64,000 bases of DNA, taken from NCBI RefSeq assembly GCF_030463535.1, contig NC_132901.1, positions 2,976,085 to 3,040,084 on the forward strand. Reading direction: 5' to 3'. Positions 37,301 through 55,403 of the stretch are shown here, piece by piece (position 1 is the first letter of the stretch; the number at the start of each line of letters is the position of its first letter). Both the position numbers and the translations under genes were made by a program. Origin of the DNA: Salminus brasiliensis. Taxonomy: Eukaryota > Chordata > Actinopteri > Characiformes > Bryconidae. The notes beneath the pieces are model-generated. The model was not told the DNA's origin. It saw only the letters and a program-made list of their open reading frames with translations, and searched no databases.

Positions 37301-38855
37301 GAAGACTTTCTACTTGACTTTGCTAGAGCATTGCTGTGAGGATTTGATTGCATTTAGCGACAAGAGAATTAGAGAGGTTAGATTGTTTGATGATCACCAC
37401 CCTACCACTTCATCCTAAAAGTATTGGATGGAGCTCCACCATCCGTCATTCCAGAGAACACAGTTCTTCCACTGCTCCACAGCTCAATGCTGGGGGGCTT
37501 TATACCCCTCTAGCTCACACCTGGTTTGTGCCATGCTCCAGAGAGTCCTGTCCTATTGGCAGGACTTCACTACAGGGACTAGACAAGCTGTCAGTGTGTG
37601 CATTTGCACATCTGTGTCAGCAATGGGTGCAACTTAAAATAGGTAAATAAGGGGTTTATTAGAAGGGATGTCCACAAACATTTGGACATATAGTATATAT
37701 AGGTAGGTGTGTCTAATAAAGTGACCAATGAGTGAATGTACAAGGTAGGTGTTTCCAATAAAGTGGCCAGAGTGTGGATGTACAAGGTAGGTGTTTCTAA
37801 TAAAGTGACCAGTGAGTGGTGTTATGTGCTCTGATTGTGTGTGTGTGTGTGTGTGTGTAAATACCTCAGGTGACTCCTTGGATGAAGATGATGAAGAAAT
37901 AAGGCCTGATGGAATAATAACAGAAGAAGGTACGAGAATATTACATCACAGATGGCTAGCTGGGCTAAAGTACATCTGTGTCAGCAATAGTGGCCTGTTG
38001 TGAGTGGAAGCACAAGGTAGGTGTTTCCAATAAAGTGGCCAGTGAGTGTCAGTACAAGGTAGGTGTTTCTAATAAGGTGGCCAGAGAGTGGATGCACAAG
38101 GTAGGTGTTTCCAATAAAGTGGCCAGTGAGTGTCAGTACAAGGTAGGTGTTTCTAATAAGGTGGCCAGAGAGTGGATGCACAAGGTAGGTGTTTCCAATA
38201 AAGTGGCCAGTGAGTGTCAGTACAAGGTAGGTGTTTCTAATAAGGTGGCCAGAGAGTGGATGCACAAGGTAGGTGTTTCCAATAAAGTGGCCAGTGAGTG
38301 TCAGTACTAGGTAGGTGTTTCTAATAAAGTGGCCAGTGAGTGTCAGTACTAGGTAGGAGTTTCTAATAAAGTGGCCAGTGAGTGTCAGTACTAGGTAGAT
38401 GTTTCTAATAAAGTGGCCAGTGAGTGGATGCACAAGGTAGGTGTTTCCAATAAAGTGGCCATTGAGTGTTACCAGTAGAAATAGACATTCCTTTATAAAG
38501 CCAGTCTCTAGCATATCCCTCCCCCAGCAGTGCTTCTGGTGCTCGTGACTGACTACAGGAATCAGCATCTACAGACGGTATTTCTGGGTCAGAAACTGAG
38601 CAACCTTTTTATCTCACAGGGTCCGAGGAGTCCTTGGATTTTCTGCAGTTGCCAGCCCACACACAGTCCTTACGTAAGTGTGTATTTCTGCAGAGCAGAC
38701 GCCAGTCAATGAAGTAGTCCGGAATTAAATTTGCATTGAAGGCCATTTGCCACCTTTCTCCTCCAATACTAATGAGTCTTTCTCACCCTCTTCCTCTAGC
38801 TTGCCTGCACCATCGGGGCCACCCCTCTCACAGAGACGAAGAGGACTCAACGTAA
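25265..38855 (+). CDS. tmem156: tmem156, transmembrane protein 156, whole coding span (12 exons)
   Basis: Spliced CDS of 1170 nt, 389 aa, built by me from GT/AG sites and frame: 25265-25352, 30294-30527, 30869-31201, 34425-34538, 34693-34758, 35559-35606, 35909-35953, 36853-36891, 37107-37139, 37870-37929, 38620-38673, 38800-38855. All eleven introns are phase 1. The product reads as a type I membrane glycoprotein: signal peptide (about 1-26), ectodomain (about 30-225) with seven N-glycosylation sequons and several cysteines, one membrane helix (about 228-249), and a 140-residue cytoplasmic tail. The N terminus (MSKATAAKLAV...LPEFF) resembles human TMEM156, which begins MTKTALLKLF and has LPEYF at the same place. 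TMEM156 also neighbours FAM114A1 tail-to-tail in human, as here. Human TMEM156 is 296 aa; the extra length is mostly in the tail. Molecular function of the family is not established. Confident in the gene and its frame, less so in orthology of the rapidly evolving ectodomain. Confidence 0.82.
25480..26640 (+). repeat. complex tandem array in tmem156 intron 1
   Basis: About 1.16 kb built from two recurring modules: GGTCATTAGYGATTGTTACATC with GTTGCCATTGTGACATCATA (subunit about 60-65 bp), and CAGATGCCATTCTTGCATTATCAAG... (seen near 25643, 25826, 26005, 26106, 26280, 26408 and 26478). Spacing varies (about 75 to 183 bp), so units have been lost or gained. Confidence 0.85.
27415..27826 (-). mobile_element. 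tRNA-derived SINE-like element
   Basis: Read on the - strand from 27826 it starts GGTGGCTCTGAGTGGTCCAG, has A-box-like text and, about 55 bp on, a B box (GGTTTGAATCCT), then a body with CACTTCCTCCCCACATCACT and GTTGGTCAGCACAGGCGTCT, ending in CAATTAA/T-rich sequence. This is the layout of a Pol III-driven SINE. In tmem156 intron 1, antisense. Confidence 0.7.
27880..28055 (-). repeat. dispersed repeat, family W
   Basis: Family W is built from GTGGGTTCCAGGTGGG-like blocks. Reverse complement here reads GGGTGGAACGTGGGCTAGGA then GGTTCCAGGTGGGTTACATG. Other copies at 34862-35163 and 62962-63170. Confidence 0.55.
28979..29484 (-). mobile_element. MITE copy 4 (family M) in tmem156 intron 1
   Basis: Nearly full length (~505 bp), inverted, with inner blocks AAGCCCCCCAGC and GAGTTGGGGATGATGAGATG and the end TTCTTTTGTCCATATAGTG. 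Confidence 0.75.
29965..30247 (+). repeat. dispersed repeat, family R, in tmem156 intron 1
   Basis: Contains CATCTTCAAAACATCAGGCA, GCAGTGGTCAGTACCTACCG and AAGGACAACCGCTGAACCAG, then ends GGTTTTAATGTTGTGGCTGATC. An inverted relative is at 19069-19330. It ends 46 bp before exon 2. Confidence 0.65.
30294..30527 (+). CDS. tmem156: tmem156 exon 2: membrane-distal ectodomain
   Basis: Residues 30-107, 234 nt, phase 1 on both sides, acceptor TTTTCAAATCCAG and donor CAG|GTGAG. Five cysteines (in FHCVPFDPC, GQIC, DLPC and WFVC) and two N-glycosylation sequons (NSS, NAS). No Ig, FNIII or other named fold can be assigned by eye. Confidence 0.85.
30532..30805 (+). mobile_element. MITE copy 5 (family M) in tmem156 intron 2
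   Basis: About 275 bp and almost filling the 341-bp intron 2: it begins 4 nt after the donor and ends about 64 nt before exon 3. Middle deleted relative to the full element. Confidence 0.7.
30869..31201 (+). CDS. tmem156: tmem156 exon 3: membrane-proximal ectodomain
   Basis: Residues 108-218, 333 nt, phase 1 on both sides. Five sequons (NVT, NHS, NFT, NCT, NRS) and five cysteines, including the pair in IGCC, and a proline-rich stretch (SPPGPPSHKP) resembling a stalk. The alternation of hydrophobic residues in the first half suggests beta strands, but that is only an impression. Confidence 0.85.
31283..31763 (-). mobile_element. MITE copy 6 (family M) in tmem156 intron 3
   Basis: About 480 bp with both ends (CACTGTATGTCCAAATGTTT; AATACTTTTGTCCATGTAGTG). 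Confidence 0.75.
31764..34424. other. rest of tmem156 intron 3: nothing recognised
   Basis: No repeat array or coding exon identified. ORFs at 33010-33800 have no similarity I know. Confidence 0.5.
34425..34538 (+). CDS. tmem156: tmem156 exon 4: transmembrane helix
   Basis: Residues 219-256. A 22-residue hydrophobic run (about 228-249, VWLALVLIVVLLVLLSVWV...) flanked by RWW on the outer side and an Arg/Cys-containing juxtamembrane segment on the inner side. Donor A|GTAAGT is a perfect consensus. Confidence 0.88.
34693..34758 (+). CDS. tmem156: tmem156 exon 5: basic juxtamembrane tail
   Basis: Residues 257-278, strongly basic (TRFSKRRVK), consistent with the positive-inside rule for a type I protein. 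66 nt, phase 1 on both sides, behind a (CT)-rich polypyrimidine tract. Confidence 0.75.
34862..35163 (+). repeat. dispersed repeat, family W, in tmem156 intron 5
   Basis: CCCAGCCAACATGCTCATGG, then GTGGAACGTGGGCTAAGGTG and GGGTTCCATGTGGGCGTGGG; the right part TATGTGGGGCCAACG is shared with the 62962 copy. Confidence 0.6.
35559..35606 (+). CDS. tmem156: tmem156 exon 6: small tail exon
   Basis: Residues 279-294, 48 nt, phase 1 on both sides. Acceptor TGTCTTTCAG, donor G|GTACGT. Hydrophobic and acidic mix (LGDLPDVAISLW); no motif recognised. Confidence 0.7.
35909..35953 (+). CDS. tmem156: tmem156 exon 7: small acidic tail exon
   Basis: Residues 295-309, 45 nt, phase 1 on both sides. DEELFVEKTQEDYSR has a tyrosine in acidic context, a plausible kinase site. 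Confidence 0.7.
36270..36740 (+). repeat. degenerate 42-bp minisatellite in tmem156 intron 7
   Basis: Repeats of GTGTTTCTAATAAAGTGGCC and AGTGAGTGGAAGTACAAG, less regular than in intron 10. 36283-36370 is nearly repeated at 36590-36680, pointing to a duplicated block. Confidence 0.85.
36853..36891 (+). CDS. tmem156: tmem156 exon 8: micro-exon with YQEM motif
   Basis: Residues 310-322, only 39 nt, phase 1 on both sides, with a strong acceptor (TTATTTCCTCCCACAG) and donor (G|GTAAGA). Contains YQEM (36870-36881), matching the YxxM form bound by the SH2 domains of PI3-kinase p85 when phosphorylated, followed by a second tyrosine. Confidence 0.7.
37107..37139 (+). CDS. tmem156: tmem156 exon 9: 33-nt micro-exon
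   Basis: Residues 323-333 (GLSPIHEASIT), 33 nt, phase 1 on both sides, acceptor TTTGGTTCACCAG and donor G|GTAAGA. It could be skipped without changing the frame. Confidence 0.65.
37181..37694 (+). mobile_element. MITE copy 7 (family M) in tmem156 intron 9
   Basis: Full-length, about 514 bp, ACTATATGGACTATAAAAG to TTTGGACATATAGTA. It is followed directly by 42-bp minisatellite units. Confidence 0.75.
37695..37828 (+). repeat. 42-bp minisatellite units in tmem156 intron 9
   Basis: Three units AGGTAGGTGTGTCTAATAAA/GTGACCAATGAGTG and relatives, just left of exon 10. Confidence 0.85.
37870..37929 (+). CDS. tmem156: tmem156 exon 10: acidic tail exon
   Basis: Residues 334-353. Contains the acidic cluster DSLDEDDEE. 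The acceptor sits 11 nt after a (GT)n run (37836-37858), and the following intron is filled by a 42-bp minisatellite. Confidence 0.7.
38016..38477 (+). repeat. 42-bp minisatellite, 11 units, with 84-bp higher-order repeat, in tmem156 intron 10
   Basis: GGTAGGTG begins at 38016, 38058, 38100, 38142, 38184, 38226, 38268, 38310, 38352, 38394 and 38436, exactly 42 bp apart. The first six alternate two forms (TTCCAATAAAGTGGCCAGTG and TTCTAATAAGGTGGCCAGAG), giving three 84-bp dimers, then single-form units follow. Confidence 0.95.
38620..38673 (+). CDS. tmem156: tmem156 exon 11
   Basis: Residues 354-371. SEESLDFLQLP looks like a casein-kinase-2-type acidic serine patch followed by a short leucine-containing motif. 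Acceptor TTTTTATCTCACAG, donor C|GTAAGT. Confidence 0.68.
38800..38855 (+). CDS. tmem156: tmem156 exon 12: terminal coding exon and stop
   Basis: Residues 372-389 and the TAA stop at 38853-38855. His-rich and acidic end (PCLHHRGHPSHRDEEDST). Acceptor CACCCTCTTCCTCTAG. The 3' UTR continues rightward; candidate AATAAA signals are at 39638-39655 and 39770-39775. Confidence 0.65.
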
Positions 38856-39329
38856 ACATGGAGGACGCACACTAAAGAATGAGCTCTTAACTGTGACAGT
38901 AATTCTCACGTATGAAATAAGGGGACTTATGAATGGACTACATTTGGGGAGGAGGAACATGCCTGAATCTACCTTGTTCGCCAATCTACCACAAGTCTTC
39001 GCAACCCCCACCACCCAGTCCCCTCCCTTTTAACCCCGTCATCCATCATTCCGGGCTCCACTTACCAGAGGTGGGACTGGCTTCCTACCACAAAGCAGAA
39101 GCCACCAGCCCATATTCCTCAGTTCTCATCCATCTTCTACAGCCTTCTCCCAGGGAGAATGGGAGAAAGACCACTACCAAACTCATCTTCTCCATTACTA
39201 TGTGCCCTATAAAACCACTCCCCCCTTACTCCGCCTCGAAACCCAGACTCTACAAGACCTCTGCAGCTGTCCTCTGGTACCTGCCACCAAGTAATGAGCA
39301 GCAGATTCTTTAAATCCTGCACCTTACAA

Positions 39330-39590
39330 GGTGGGGCCTCCATGTATTGGACTTGTTGTTCCTGCACATCCCACAGATGCTGGATCCAATTGAGATCTGG
39401 GCCAGGGCAGATTCAGAGGCCAGGGCATCACCTTAAACTCCGTGCTCTGCAGAGCTCCAGACCTGCTGCTGTTAGAGCTTAGAGCAAAGGGGACCAGCTC
39501 CATATTATTACAGCCTATAGGTTTCTTCATTAGAACAGCTTGTGTAGGTTGTATGTGTAGGTGTCCCAATACTTTTGTCCATGTAGTGCT
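39330..39590 (+). mobile_element. non-autonomous DNA-transposon fragment (Tc1-type end)
   Basis: Has the GATGCTGGATCCAATTGAGAT text of a common fish Tc1 derivative and ends GTGTCCCAATACTTTTGTCC followed by ATGTAGTG. Lies in the tmem156 3' UTR or just beyond it. Confidence 0.6.
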
Positions 39591-39769
39591 TCATCATTGA
39601 ATGACTATAAAACATAAATAAGAAAATAGATAAAAAAAATAAATAAATAAAAAAATAGTGCTCATTAATGTCTGACATTTTGTTTATTAAGGTGAAAGGC
39701 ATGGATGGTCCTCAGTAAGGCAGACAGGTATCAGTTACATCAGCTCATATGGGTTAAGTTCAAGTCTTT

Positions 39770-39775
39770 AATAAA
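39770..39775 (+). promoter_or_regulatory. candidate poly(A) signal of tmem156
   Basis: AATAAA 915 nt after the stop codon. An A-rich cluster with AATAAA at 39638-39655 is an alternative. A short DNA-transposon fragment (39330-39590) would lie inside this 3' UTR. Confidence 0.3.
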
Positions 39776-41889
39776 GCACTTTGGTGGTTTCCCTTCTTAT
39801 GTGATTTCGATTTTTGGTCTTGCCACAAGGAACGATTTGGAGGAACATGCATTTATTAAGGGTAGAATAGCGGTGTGCATCAGCTGGGGTCAAAACCTAC
39901 GACCTTCTCAGTTCTGTGGTCTAGTTCTGGAAGGTCGCCAAGATAAAGCACTTCTAGAAGTAAGCAAGGCAAACGTTCACCTAATCTCAATCAGCTGCAT
40001 TGGTATCGTACAGTCAGCAACCACAGCCAGTGATTTCCCTGTGCAGCCAGGCCTGATCCATGAACCTTCCTTGCGAACCGCTCAAGGTCTGGGTCACGGA
40101 CCAAAACGGACCTTCTAGTATAAGGATCTTCTAATAACGGAATCAACAACACAAACAAATATAAACATTACATAAGCCAAAACGATCAAACTGTATCAAC
40201 AACAATAACCAATTCCATTGTCAAAGTGGTGGAAAATAAAAAGAGAAAGTAAAAGTGCCCAGATATACTGGGAGACTTTTAAGTGCCTTTGAACTCCACA
40301 GTGTTTTTTTACTGGGAAATTTACCATAATTTCATCAAGTGGTACTTTTTTGCGCGATGGTGTGGTGTTATGAATAGCTAACAACATGGGAAAAAATGGC
40401 AGTGGTGCCACACATAGGGTTAAATACACTGGTAATTCATGGTTATGGATGAGACTGTTACCATGACAATTTGCAATTTACGGCAACCCAGAACTTTATC
40501 CCGCCAGTGTCCGAATGAGCCCGTGTGAACAGAGCAGGTCGTTTTTTTTGGGGAATTCACAGTGGGTCTTGCCTGTCTGACATGGAAAATCTCAGAAAAT
40601 CTGATAATGTCCGGACCTGATTCTCCGGAGCTCATACATAAAAAATGGCTCTATGCTGCAGCTTTCAGCACCTGTTTTGTGGGTCAGTGGGTTTTCTGTT
40701 CTGGAACACCTGTCCAAATAATTATACCTGTGGAAATCAACCCTATTGTACTAATGCAGGTGATAAGCATCAGGTTAAGAACCGCAAGGATTTCCTTTTT
40801 CCTTCAACACACAGGAATACACACTGGCAAACAGTCCAAAGCACTTTTGGTGGATGATCCAAAACACATCTTATGTTTTTATGTCTTAGTTTAGTGTTCA
40901 GAGAGAAATGAGAACGTCAAGTGATCATATGGATCAATCTCATTATAAATTAATGCAACGGAATCATCAGAAACTGAGGAATCAGTACTACAATACTGAG
41001 TAAATTCTTTGCTGGTTAGTTGCAGCCCTTAAATCCTCTATATAAACCTACACATCATCCCTTCTCTCTGATAAGCACACTTTTGTCATACTGAACAGTT
41101 TCACAGGGCCTACAATTGAACCCTGTGGGACTCCACAAGATACGCGTAAAGCAAATGGTTACCAAATAGTTTAGAATAGTTTATGCGCTAGAATTAAAAA
41201 CTGACAACTAATCCTAAGGTTCAGTGGGTTGAAAGCATGCATAAAGACCATTTCATGGTTTGCTATGTGAGCGCATAGCTAATCAAACTAGCCCAAGTCT
41301 CGAACAGAATTAGAATGGCAAAGAGCAGTTCTTGGCCGTTCGTTCCGAGCTTTAAATCCTTATTCAATCAGCGTAAACAGTCACGGGTCTGCTGGAGCTT
41401 TGGCTCTCAATCAAACTGGGCGATACATCATGCAGATGTAGCATCTGCTGGATTCGTTTCCCTTCGGTCTGGGCTAGATTTATGAAGCAATTGATTCTCT
41501 GTGTTGCGTTACTGGCAGAGCTGGAGTTATAGGCCACGAGGAGGTGTATTTCACTCAAGCGTTCATGCAGGCTAATTGAAACTCTTATTTTGCACGATTC
41601 TCCATGTGGCTTAAAAAAAAAGATAAATGGACCAACAGAAATGTTCCGAAATGACCTGGAATAAAATCTTCTTACACTGACTTCCATTGAAAGTTAAAAA
41701 AACGTTTCCTTTCTCCTGTAAATTGCCATTCCGGAGGTACGAGGTGATATCTACGTTATGAAATTACTTAATGACGTCATGGCGCCATGGTTACATCACA
41801 ATGTAAGCAAAATTCAATGTGAATCAATGTAAGTCGAGAAACACTGGCCTGAACTTGAATCTCATTTGTATCCCTTTCAAATAAAGGGT
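39776..41889. other. convergent intergenic region: nothing recognised
   Basis: Between the 3' ends of tmem156 and fam114a1. ORFs such as 39705-40118 (+) show no family features. Confidence 0.5.
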
Positions 41890-42240
41890 CGCTTTTCCAC
41901 TGCAGGGCCAAACGGCTGTGAGCACGGAGTGGCTTTTCCATGTGGACGCGGTCCGGGAGGGGTTAATGGAATAGGAATTGGCTCGTCAGAATATTTGTGC
42001 TACCTTTGAGCCGCAAGATTTGGGTCGTCCAAAATCGCTACTGCACCATCAACAAGGCTCGGATACTAGGCTCGTCCAACAGCACTCCCGCAGCGTCAGC
42101 AAGGCCTGGCTACTGGGCTCGTACAACATCGCTACTGCAGCAATACCATGGGCATTAACTATGTCATGTTTTTGACTGTATTTCTTTGTTTATGCTACGA
42201 CCACGGCTACATCTATCTGTTAGCATAGTGCTAGCTGCAA
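41890..42240 (+). repeat. dispersed repeat, family C, with internal tandem units
   Basis: CTTTTCCACTGCAGGGCCAA at the start; 42026-42140 holds about three tandem units of roughly 46 bp built on GGCTCGTCCAACA and GCTACTGCA; ends CTATCTGTTAGCATAGTG. Confidence 0.5.
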
Positions 42241-42921
42241 GTCACTCAAAGTCATTACTTACTCGTGTCAAACCCCATTGAGTTCCAAGACACAAGACAC
42301 TACATCTACTAAATGGCTTCCTTGTCGTGGTTTGAGACGAGTGTGATTCACACGATGCTAACAGATGCATTACAACGGAAGCTAACGCTAGCTACATTAG
42401 CCTTGTAGTTGTAGATGAAGACTAAAGAGCGAAACTATCACACATGAATAACGAGACGCTGTGTGTGCACTTCCTGACCCTGATTTAGCAACCGTAGCTG
42501 GTCTGAAGGGCCCTCACCGTTTAACCATTTAGCCCAGCAGTGGAAAAGAGGACCAGCTGTGTTTGGTTTGTCTGGTCTTCCCAAACAAAAGGGGGTTTAA
42601 TTCTTTATATATTTGGTCTGAGGCTTAAAAGGAAACATAAAGTAAATAGAGCTCAGTTCAAAATATCATTACAATATAATATAATACAATCAGTCACTAG
42701 TGTCTGCATTTCTTTGCACAGTAAGTTGGAGATCCCCTGACCACCAGCAGGACTGGCACACTGACACAGACCTTCCTAAATAAGTTAGCAGTGTTACTTT
42801 CGGAATTATTAATTATCTCTCTCCGAAGCGTCTACATGTAGACTGCCTTACCGTACATACATGGAGCCATGTGTACAGGCTTGTCGGCAAATGCACTTTT
42901 GGCAGATTAGAGAGGAAAGCA

Positions 42922-42953
<32 letters not shown>

Positions 42954-42986
42954 GTAGTCACACGCACACACACTGACAGGATGAGT

Positions 42987-52513
<9,527 letters not shown>

Positions 52514-52639
52514 GATGCTCTGCAAGTAAGGACAGGGCACTTTTTACACAGCCACTATACCGCAGTTCGGTAATGCAATGTGAGCCAATCAGAGGTGGGT
52601 AATGTGGTAAAATATGACATCACCAAACATTTTCACTAT

Positions 52640-52831
52640 ACACAGCATATCACATGATGTCCAGTGCTGTGCAGTGATACCTGGGCCACTGGCTGCCACG
52701 CAACCTGGAAGCACAACAGGTCCGCCCCCATGCTTAACAGTTATCATGGGGCTGTTTTTATCAGAACCAGATTAACCAATGCTATTCCCGTCACCTTTCA
52801 GTGGGTTTAATGTTATGGCTGATCAATTAAT
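52640..52831 (+). repeat. dispersed repeat ending GGTTTAATGTTATGGCTGATC, in fam114a1 intron 1
   Basis: Contains CCATGCTTAACAGTTATCAT and GTCACCTTTCAGTGGGTTTA and shares the end sequence of family R. Confidence 0.5.
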
Positions 52832-52979
52832 GTATGTACCCCTAAATCCAACAGCAAACAATTACCTCAATTACATCACCAATACATTCAATTTTATGAA
52901 GGAAGTGACTGAACCTCATGGAACAGTCTGACCAACTGGACTGGATCAAAGGTTCCTTTAAGCAATACAATCAAAGCCT

Positions 52980-53038
<59 letters not shown>

Positions 53039-53102
53039 ACACACAGCTTTGTCCATTACACCGCCCTTCTGCCTCACCAGCGTTTTTCAACTTACCCCGC
53101 AG

Positions 53103-53116
53103 CACCATCTAGTGGT
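53103..53116 (-). promoter_or_regulatory. CTCF-like motif near the fam114a1 promoter
   Basis: On the - strand CCACTAGATGGTGC, one base from the common CTCF form CCACTAGATGGCGC. Lies in fam114a1 intron 1. Confidence 0.35.
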
Positions 53117-53648
53117 CAGTCTGTGCAATCACAGCACATCTTCACTAACTCAGTCAAAGCCTTTCCACTAAAAACGCCTAATAATTAAAAACCCCAAACT
53201 GGTTATTAAAGCAAAAGGCAAAACGAACCGGATCCTGAACCGGATCCTGAACCGGATAATAAAGGCGTTCGCTTGAAAACTAGCCCAAACTAGCCCAACT
53301 AGCCAAACCCAGTTCCTAAACACATTAAAGCAATCCCTCCCTGAACACCAGTCAGGTCTGCTTTGCTCGCCCTCCTGGAGGTCAGCTATTCTATAAGCAG
53401 ATGTCCACTGCGAGCTGCGCGAGCCGGAGCTCACTATGCAAAACTTCACAATAATAACAGCGTCGCCCGCAGCTCCGCAGCTCCGCAGACACCGCGAGCC
53501 CACGGCCGGGCAGACGGGCAGACGGGCAGACGTGCCTCCGGCAGCAGCCGCTTGTCTGGGGCGCTGCTCTGCGGCAGGGCGGCTTTTAAAGCTGATAAAA
53601 GTGAGAAAATGGGGAATAAACAGGACTTCATATCTGCGCTGCTCTTAC

Positions 53649-53728
53649 CGGTGTGTCTCGCGGCGCTGTTGCTCTTTCCGCCCAGGCGCGCGCCACGTCG
53701 GCACCGGACGACGTGCTGCGTGCGGACC
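53649..53728 (-). other. fam114a1: fam114a1 exon 1 (noncoding 5' UTR) and promoter-proximal CpG block
   Basis: Reading leftward, CACACCG|GTAAGAGC gives a strong donor at 53648-53647, and there is no ATG between about 53760 and that donor. The surrounding 53400-53760 is rich in CpG, as expected for a housekeeping-type promoter. The transcription start is my guess from the CRE at 53730. Confidence 0.55.
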
Positions 53729-53729
53729 G

Positions 53730-53737
53730 TGACGTCA
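53730..53737. promoter_or_regulatory. CRE palindrome upstream of fam114a1
   Basis: Full TGACGTCA site inside GTGACGTCAC, in CpG-rich sequence about 80 bp upstream of the exon 1 donor. This is the consensus for CREB/ATF factors, which commonly bind CpG-island promoters. Confidence 0.55.
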
Positions 53738-53850
53738 CCAAAACTTTGGACGCAAGTATAATAATAAAGGGGGGATTTTTAACCCCCTGCACTGAGGTCA
53801 CTTTCCTACACAAAAGCAAAGTCACAGTTTAATGTTATTTTAATCGAAAT

Positions 53851-53851
53851 G

Positions 53852-53888
<37 letters not shown>

Positions 53889-54304
53889 TAAATAAATAAA
53901 GGGGAATTATTATCTATATTATAATTATTTATGTTTCTTTTTTTTTTTTTAACTCTGTGCTTTATTTATTTATTTATTTATTTATTTTTATTTTTTTAAC
54001 AGAGGTCTTGGGACGCATTCACACCCCCATTAAACGCTCACCTTTTGGCCAGTATAGTTGTGGGCTGCCTTTGATTTCAGTCGACCAGCTTGGTCACGCA
54101 AGGTCAGGAGCTGAACTGGTCAACCAGTTCAGGAAAATACCATTTACCCTCTTTTTCTTTTTTAGTGGGTGGAACATTTTCACACACATTTTCATCCTTT
54201 TTAACGATGTATTCATTTATTTATTGATTGATTGATTTATTCGAGCTTTTTTATTTACTATTTGTTGGAAATGTGCTTCTTAAATAGTCAAACAAACAAA
54301 CAAA

Positions 54305-54339
<35 letters not shown>

Positions 54340-54350
54340 ATGGTAATAAA
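53851..54350. repeat. (TAA)n, (TTTA)n and (AATA)n simple repeats upstream of fam114a1
   Basis: (TAA)n at 53851-53884, (TTTA)n at 53962-53990 and (AATA)n at 54302-54342. Apart from these and AT-rich sequence I see nothing between 53760 and 54636. Confidence 0.85.
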
Positions 54351-54636
54351 TAATATAATATGGTTCCCTTACCATAATGGTAATAAATAATAAATGATAA
54401 TAAATAAATAAAAGGTATAAATAGTCAGTAGTAGTAGTAATAGTGGTGCTGAAATGTAGATTATTATTAATAAATGAAGTATTTAATGAGTAATGTATGT
54501 AATTTATTCATTATAAATAAAGAACAGTAATGTAAAGTAAGATCATCGTGGATCTGTTTCCTGGAAGCTGATTGGTGGAGCTGAGATGTTGCTTGTTTTT
54601 CTACCTTTAAATGAATCTGCAGTTTTAATGAATCCG

Positions 54637-55348
54637 CTGAGGACTGAGGGCTGAGGGCTGGGGGCTGAGGGCTGAGGACTGGGGGCTGAGGGCTGAGGAC
54701 TGGGGGCTGAGGGCTGAGGACTGAGGGCTGGGGGCTGAGGGCTGAGGGCTGAGGACTGGGGGCTGAGGGCTGAGGACTGAGGGCTGAGGGCTGGGGGCTG
54801 AGGGCTGGGGGCTGGGGACTGGGGGCTGAGGACTGAGGACTGGGGGCTGAGGGCTGAGGGCTGGGGGCTGAGGGCTGAGGGCTGAGGGCTGAGGGCTGGG
54901 GGCTGAGGGCTGAGGGCTGAGGGCTGAGGGCTGGGGGCTGGGGGCTGAGGGCTGAGGGCTGAGGGCTGAGGGCTGAGGGCTGAGGGCTGGGGGCTGAGGG
55001 CTGGGGGCTGAGGACTGAGGACTGAGGGCTGGGGGCTGAGGACTGGGGGCTGAGGACTGAGGACTGGGGGCTGAGGGCTGAGGGCTGGGGGCTGGAGGCT
55101 GAGGGCTGAGGGCTGGGGGCTGAGGACTGAGGGCTGGGGGCTGAGGGCTGGGGGCTGAGGGCTGGGGGCTGAGGGCTGGGGGCTGGGGGCTGAGGGCTGA
55201 GGGCTGAGGACTGGGGGCTGAGGGCTGGGGGCTGAGGGCTGGGGGCTGAGGGCTGAGGACTGAGGACTGGGGGCTGAGGACTGAGGGCTGAGGGCTGGGG
55301 GCTGGGGGCTGAGGGCTGGGGGCTGAGGGCTGGGGGCTGAGGGCTGAA
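54637..55348 (+). repeat. 7-bp G-rich minisatellite, about 101 units
   Basis: Unit CTG(A/G)(A/G)G(A/G): mainly CTGAGGG and CTGGGGG, with CTGAGGA, CTGGGGA and one CTGGAGG. 712 bp without visible phase slips. Ends 55 bp before the tRNA-Pro gene. Confidence 0.97.
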
Positions 55349-55403
55349 CTCGCCCCTGCAGCTCCAGCGTTGTGGCGGGGACTCTCCGGGCTGCAGCGCG
55401 TGC

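Noticed and set aside
37990-38480. Regularly spaced repeats considered as a CRISPR-like array
   Set aside because: Units are contiguous with no variable spacers, and the DNA is clearly eukaryotic with introns.
37981-38568. 195-aa ORF on the - strand with a 14-residue repeat (GHFIRNTYLVLTLT), and a 110-aa ORF on the + strand
   Set aside because: Both are translations of the 42-bp intronic minisatellite, which stays open because 42 is a multiple of three. They overlap a confirmed tmem156 intron and have no start context.
39705-40118. 137-aa ORF on the + strand between tmem156 and fam114a1
   Set aside because: No recognisable domain, no paired splice sites and no repeat explanation; chance ORF is more likely.
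53220-53265. Short tandem repeat GGATCCTGAACC near the fam114a1 promoter
   Set aside because: Only two to three units; too short to interpret.
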